A DNA stretch of 64,000 nucleotides, from contig OZ244774.1 of the NCBI GenBank assembly GCA_965219485.1, positions 1,488,001-1,552,000 of the forward strand, given 5' to 3'. Each line of letters begins with the position of its first letter. Position 1 is the first letter of the stretch. The notes below the pieces were generated by a model, which had not been told where the DNA came from, made no database searches, and saw nothing but the letters and a program-made list of their open reading frames with translations. Positions 60,508 through 64,000 of the stretch are shown here, piece by piece. Origin of the DNA: UBA8337 sp937907245. GTDB taxonomy: Bacteria; Pseudomonadota; Alphaproteobacteria; RS24. The position numbers and the translations under genes are program-made.

Positions 60508-61821
60508 CTAGCTCTCCTGCCCCAAGTTCAACCGTATAGAGATAGACCGTCCATGCGCGCTCAACCCTTCTTCTTCGGCCAATTGCACCGCCGCCGGACC
60601 AATGGCCGACAAGGACGCCGCATCGCATTTAACCAAAGACGAGCGTTTCATAAAATTAAGCACCGAGAGACCTGACGCATAGCGCGACGCGCGCGCCGTA
60701 GGGAGCACATGGTTGGGGCCAGCAATATAATCGCCAATGGCCTCGGGCGTGTAGCGACCCATAAAAATAGCGCCTGCATGGCGAACTTCGCGCGCCATGG
60801 CCTCCGGGTCTTCGACCGCCAGCTCTAAATGTTCAGGGGCCAATTGATTGATTAAATCAGGGGCCTGTGTTGCCAAATCATTGACCACCAAAATGGCACC
60901 AAAATCTTGCCAACTTTTGCGCGCAATTTTGGCGCGAGACAAGGTTTCCAGGGCCGTCTCCACCGCTTGCTCCACGGCATCGGCATAGTCGCCATCCTCA
61001 CAAATTAAAATCGATTGCGCTACTTCATCATGCTCGGCTTGGCTAAGCAAATCAGCCGCCATCCAAGCCGGGTCGTTTTGACTGTCCGCTACCACTAAAA
61101 TTTCAGAAGGCCCCGCAATCATATCAATGCCCACTTGCCCGAATACTTGCTTTTTGGCCGCCGCCACATAAGCATTGCCTGGCCCGACAATCACATTAAC
61201 CGGAGCGATTGTGTCTGTGCCATAGGCCAGCGCCGCAATGGCTTGCGCGCCGCCAACGCGGTAAATCTCATCGACACCCGCCAAGCGAGCGGCCACCAGA
61301 ACCAATGGATTGACGTTGCCATCCGGGGTGGGAACCACCATCACCACGCGCTCAACCCCTGCCTCGCGCGCTGGAATGGCGTTCATCAATACCGACGACG
61401 GATAATTGGCTAAGCCGCCAGGCACATAAAGACCGGCCGCATCTACGGCTGTCCAGCGGTGGCCTAACTCGACGCCAGCGGCATCGGTAAAGCGTTCGTC
61501 CTCAGGCTTTTGACGGGCATGAAACTCACGAATACGCGTCGCTGCAAGCTCCAGCGCGTTGCGCGTCGCCTCGGCGCAGGCGGCAAAGCTCGCATCTATT
61601 TCGGCTTCGGAAATACGCAAAGTCTCAGGGCTCAATTGCTGGCGATCGAATTTTGCCGTCAGCTCGATAAGCGCCGCATCGCCGCGCGTTCGCACATCCG
61701 CGATTATCTCTTGCACCGCCGCATTGACGTCCACCGATTGCTCGCGCTTCATCTCTTGCAACTCGCCAAAGCGGGTTGCGAAATCAGCATCATTTATGTG
61801 GGCACGCAGGTAAGGAGCCAT
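60508..61821 (-). CDS. hisD: Histidinol dehydrogenase
   Basis: A 437-residue enzyme performing the last two oxidations of histidine synthesis. Motifs: GLYVPGGLANYPSSVLMNAIPA, VGGAQAIAALAYGTDTI, DMIAGPSEILVVAD, QAEHDEVAQSIL and PEHLEL; the zinc ligands (Gln, two His, Asp) are conserved in these segments. Together with hisZ and hisG at 16.8–19.2 kb it shows that histidine genes are split over the chromosome. Transcribed after DUF2948. Confidence 0.96.
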   Translation of the reverse strand: MAPYLRAHINDADFATRFGELQEMKREQSVDVNAAVQEIIADVRTRGDAALIELTAKFDRQQLSPETLRISEAEIDASFAACAEATRNALELAATRIREFHARQKPEDERFTDAAGVELGHRWTAVDAAGLYVPGGLANYPSSVLMNAIPAREAGVERVVMVVPTPDGNVNPLVLVAARLAGVDEIYRVGGAQAIAALAYGTDTIAPVNVIVGPGNAYVAAAKKQVFGQVGIDMIAGPSEILVVADSQNDPAWMAADLLSQAEHDEVAQSILICEDGDYADAVEQAVETALETLSRAKIARKSWQDFGAILVVNDLATQAPDLINQLAPEHLELAVEDPEAMAREVRHAGAIFMGRYTPEAIGDYIAGPNHVLPTARASRYASGLSVLNFMKRSSLVKCDAASLSAIGPAAVQLAEEEGLSAHGRSISIRLNLGQES

Positions 61822-61832
61822 AATTTATATTT

Positions 61833-62276
61833 CTATTCCTTATCCATCAAATGATCTATCCGATGGGCTGGCCGCGACGCCGCCGCCCAAGGCGCTGTAA
61901 CATCTTCTAATATGGCCTCGCAAGCCTCGACTTCCAAGCGGATTTCGCCGCCGCCCGAAAAAACCAACTGGATAACCCCAGACGGGCTTTGTTTCAGCTC
62001 GAATTGCGCCGCCAAAACCGACACAATGCCATCGCGGCGTGTCAAATTTAACTGCCGCTGCTGGATAGATGCGACACCCGAAATTTGCAACGCAGACCGG
62101 ACACGCATAGGCGCCTCTTGCTCCCAGCAAAACCGATTAACCAACATGACGAAACGGTACTGCTGTTTGAGGAACACCATATCGCCAATTTGAGCCACGC
62201 TATCTTGCAGGTAAGCCGATATCACTTCCATATCGTCGCCGTCGCGGGCATAGAGTTTTAGAGGCTTGGCTGGCAT
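61833..62276 (-). CDS. DUF2948 family protein
   Basis: Start set at ATG 62276, which overlaps the murA stop (TAATG); 147 residues. It starts MPAKPLKLYARDGDDMEVIS and has AYLQDSVAQIGDMVFLKQQYRFVMLVNRF, the DUF2948 pattern. The C-terminal half (GGEIRLEVEACEAILEDVTAPW) is also conserved. Alphaproteobacteria-specific, always between murA and hisD. No known function. Confidence 0.92.
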   Translation of the reverse strand: MPAKPLKLYARDGDDMEVISAYLQDSVAQIGDMVFLKQQYRFVMLVNRFCWEQEAPMRVRSALQISGVASIQQRQLNLTRRDGIVSVLAAQFELKQSPSGVIQLVFSGGGEIRLEVEACEAILEDVTAPWAAASRPAHRIDHLMDKE

Positions 62277-63547
62277 TAGACTGTCTCGCGCCAAATATTT
62301 GCGCCCGCCCCCGATAGTTTTTCTTCAATGCGTTCATAGCCGCGGTCGAGATGATAGACCCGCGAGATGCGCGTCTGCCCTTTGGCCATTAGCCCCGCAA
62401 TCACTAAAGTAGCTGAGGCGCGCAAATCGGTTGCCATAACGGGCGCACCCTGCAATTGCTCGACACCCGTTACAATGGCCGTGTCGCCTTCCAGCGTAAT
62501 GTCAGCGCCCAAGCGCACTAGCTCTTGCACGTGCATGAAGCGGTTTTCAAATATCGTCTCCCGAATGCGCGACACCCCATCGGCACCACACATCAGCCCC
62601 ATAAAGGGAGCCTGCAAATCAGTGGCAAATCCGGGGTAAGGCTCGGTCGTCACGGGCGTGGCAATGGCGCGGCCTTTCGGGCCGACAATACGCATGGCAT
62701 CGCCCTCTTGTGTTAACTGGCACCCCGCTAGGCGCATGGCAGGGGCTAGCGCGCCCAAGACATCTTCTTGAATGCCTGTCAGATGCGCATCCCCATGCGT
62801 AGCGGCAATGGCCAAAGCAAAGGCGCCTGCCTCAATGCGATCGCGCGATACGGTGTGGTCGGCGCCCGACAACTTATCGACGCCCGTGATAGATAAATTG
62901 CGGGTCCCCAAACCTTCTATTTTGGCGCCCATCGCCATCAAGCATTTACCAACGTCGACCACCTCTGGCTCGGTAGCGGCATTGGTGATTAGCGTCGTGC
63001 CTTTGGCCAATGTCGCGGCCATCATCAACACATGCGTGGCGCCGACGGACACGAAAGGCAAATCAATGCGCGCGCCCTTTAGCCCGCCCTTGGCTGTGGC
63101 ATTTACATAGCCGTTCTCGACCTCAATCTGAGCGCCCATGGCCTCAAGGCCTTTGAGGTAAAGGTCAACGGGGCGCGTACCAATGGCGCAACCGCCTGGC
63201 AGCGAGACTTGCGCTTCCTGCGCGCGCGCCAAAAGCGGGCCGAGAACCCAAAAGCTCGCGCGCATTTTAGAGACCAATTCATAGGGCGCGCGTGTGCAGC
63301 TCAGATCACTTGTATGAACGCTCAAACCCTCGCCGGGCCCTTGGCCAAATTCTTCGACCTCGGCCCCCAGCTCGCGCAAAACCCGCGCCAGAGTTTGCGT
63401 ATCAGCAAGGCGCGGCGTGCCGCGTAAAATTAGTTTTTCATCGCTGAGAAGACCCGCCACCATGAGAGGCAAAACGGCATTTTTAGAGCCCGAAATAGCA
63501 ATCTCACCGGTCAGAGCCACGCCGCCTTCAATGACAATCTCATCCAT
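62276..63547 (-). CDS. murA: UDP-N-acetylglucosamine 1-carboxyvinyltransferase
   Basis: A 423-residue enolpyruvyl transferase. It begins MDEIVIEGGVALTGEIAISGSKNAVLPLM; the active-site loop near residue 115 has LPGGCAIGTRPVDLYLKGLEAMGA, with the catalytic cysteine that fosfomycin attacks (GGCAIG). TTEPYPGFATDLQAPFMG and the end HLDRGYERIEEKLSGAGANI are standard. It makes the first committed step of peptidoglycan precursor synthesis. It overlaps the small upstream ORF by 8 bases. Confidence 0.97.
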   Translation of the reverse strand: MDEIVIEGGVALTGEIAISGSKNAVLPLMVAGLLSDEKLILRGTPRLADTQTLARVLRELGAEVEEFGQGPGEGLSVHTSDLSCTRAPYELVSKMRASFWVLGPLLARAQEAQVSLPGGCAIGTRPVDLYLKGLEAMGAQIEVENGYVNATAKGGLKGARIDLPFVSVGATHVLMMAATLAKGTTLITNAATEPEVVDVGKCLMAMGAKIEGLGTRNLSITGVDKLSGADHTVSRDRIEAGAFALAIAATHGDAHLTGIQEDVLGALAPAMRLAGCQLTQEGDAMRIVGPKGRAIATPVTTEPYPGFATDLQAPFMGLMCGADGVSRIRETIFENRFMHVQELVRLGADITLEGDTAIVTGVEQLQGAPVMATDLRASATLVIAGLMAKGQTRISRVYHLDRGYERIEEKLSGAGANIWRETV

Positions 63548-63692
63548 CTGATTTATCCTCCGCGGCGGGCTGGGAAGCGCTTCTGGCTTGTGTGCGCCCC
63601 GCTTTGCGACGTTGTAAATTGGCGCGCAGAGCTGCCGCCAGCTTTTGCTGACGCGCTTGGTTTTTTACCGCAGGTTTTTGACCTTTGCTCAT
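63540..63692 (-). CDS. Small basic protein upstream of murA
   Basis: ATG 63692 to TGA 63540 encodes 50 residues, MSKGQKPAVKNQARQQKLAA followed by ALRANLQRRKAGRTQARSAS and an acidic tail. An AGAAGAAG ribosome site precedes it. The 'LAAALRANLQRRKAQxR' pattern occurs in short hypothetical proteins found before murA in many Alphaproteobacteria. Highly basic, probably nucleic-acid associated or disordered. It overlaps murA by 8 bases, so translation is likely coupled. Confidence 0.65.
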   Translation of the reverse strand: MSKGQKPAVKNQARQQKLAAALRANLQRRKAGRTQARSASQPAAEDKSDG

Positions 63693-63736
63693 GCTTCTTC
63701 TTAACTTTTTTCGAGCCATTTGTCATGTAACTGTAA

Positions 63737-63792
63737 CCGGCCACGGTTATGCGGCCACTGTTATGCGGCCACTGCAATGAGGCCACTGCAAT
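63737..63792. repeat. 14-bp tandem repeat, four units
   Basis: CCGGCCACGGTTAT, GCGGCCACTGTTAT, GCGGCCACTGCAAT and GAGGCCACTGCAAT in a row, upstream of the small basic ORF. The inner GGCCACTG core is constant in three units. Confidence 0.9.
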
Positions 63793-63856
63793 AGGGCGAG
63801 CGCTGAGCCGAGACGGCTATCTTTATGTGAGTTTTAGCACAACGAAGGCGCGCGCT

Positions 63857-64000
63857 TCATTCCGGCAGTTTTTCATGCCTCGACACCACGCCCTGCGTCC
63901 AACCTGCGCTATGCCAATCGGGGCGAAGAAACACCTCCCGCCCGCCACAGGCAGCACAATGAAAATGAGCTTTAAGCGCCAAAAGAACTACATCGCCAAA
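63857..64000 (-). CDS. Hypothetical protein, C-terminal end (partial)
   Basis: The minus-strand frame from the window edge to a TGA at 63857–63859 encodes 47 residues with a CAACGG (Cys-x2-Cys) motif followed by REVFLRPDWHSAGW. The CxxC suggests a metal-binding small domain, perhaps half of a zinc ribbon. The start lies outside the window. Not recognised. Confidence 0.5.
   Translation of the reverse strand, partial: FGDVVLLALKAHFHCAACGGREVFLRPDWHSAGWTQGVVSRHEKLPE

Overview
This 64-kb window is chromosomal DNA of a free-living alphaproteobacterium. The evidence is internal. A murA–DUF2948–hisD–UPF0262–infA–maf–RNase G–yacG block ends next to tRNA-Phe. There is a DUF3035/BamF lipoprotein, an ScfR/RamB-type regulator divergent from isocitrate lyase, a HisZ of the rhizobial type, and a HisRS whose motif-2 loop (RNEKPGPGRYRQF) has the alphaproteobacterial form. 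Base composition is near 50 % GC with no obvious islands. I see no transposase, prophage, CRISPR array or rRNA. The order inside this lineage cannot be fixed from the sequence alone.

Layout. 1–5.2 kb: end of purD, a choline/APH-like phosphotransferase, a coiled-coil membrane protein, rsmD, rluB, tadA and an ACAD11-like acyl-CoA dehydrogenase. 5.2–11.9 kb: mutL-pgi (minus), a parvulin/HupE pair (plus), paiB and an RraA-like gene. 11.9–19.9 kb: aceA and its divergent regulator, then hisS, an unusual hisZ carrying an N-terminal DNA-binding domain, hisG and a TSUP permease. 20–25 kb: a three-gene type I secretion system without a visible substrate. 25–28.6 kb: groEL/groES, a possible small RNA and an SDR oxidoreductase. 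28.8–38.1 kb: HAD phosphatase, ribF, ileS, lspA, bamF, two M16 peptidases and a rhomboid protease.

38.2–45.5 kb is the accessory-looking part. It holds a CHASE2/metallo-beta-lactamase chimera, a SHOCT protein, a pseudopilin, a PopZ-like (DUF2497) protein, prepilin peptidase, a frameshifted pilT, a PglL/Wzy-type glycosyl (oligosaccharyl) transferase and a major pilin. 46–57.4 kb: a TauD-like dioxygenase, a DsbA-like isomerase, three acyl-CoA dehydrogenases, rhodanese, typA, DUF4396, D-glycerate 3-kinase, PiT phosphate transporter and NUDIX. 57.5–64 kb: tRNA-Phe and the murA block.

The most unusual signal is the hisZ gene. A roughly 60-residue helix-turn-helix domain is fused in frame to the HisRS-like regulatory subunit of ATP phosphoribosyltransferase. 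Just upstream lie operator-like repeats that overlap a sigma70-type -35 box, and the predicted transcript is leaderless. This suggests a histidine-sensing enzyme subunit that also binds its own promoter. Other notable points are a hairpin that sequesters the typA Shine-Dalgarno sequence, many 12–14-bp tandem repeats near gene ends, and the disrupted pilT.
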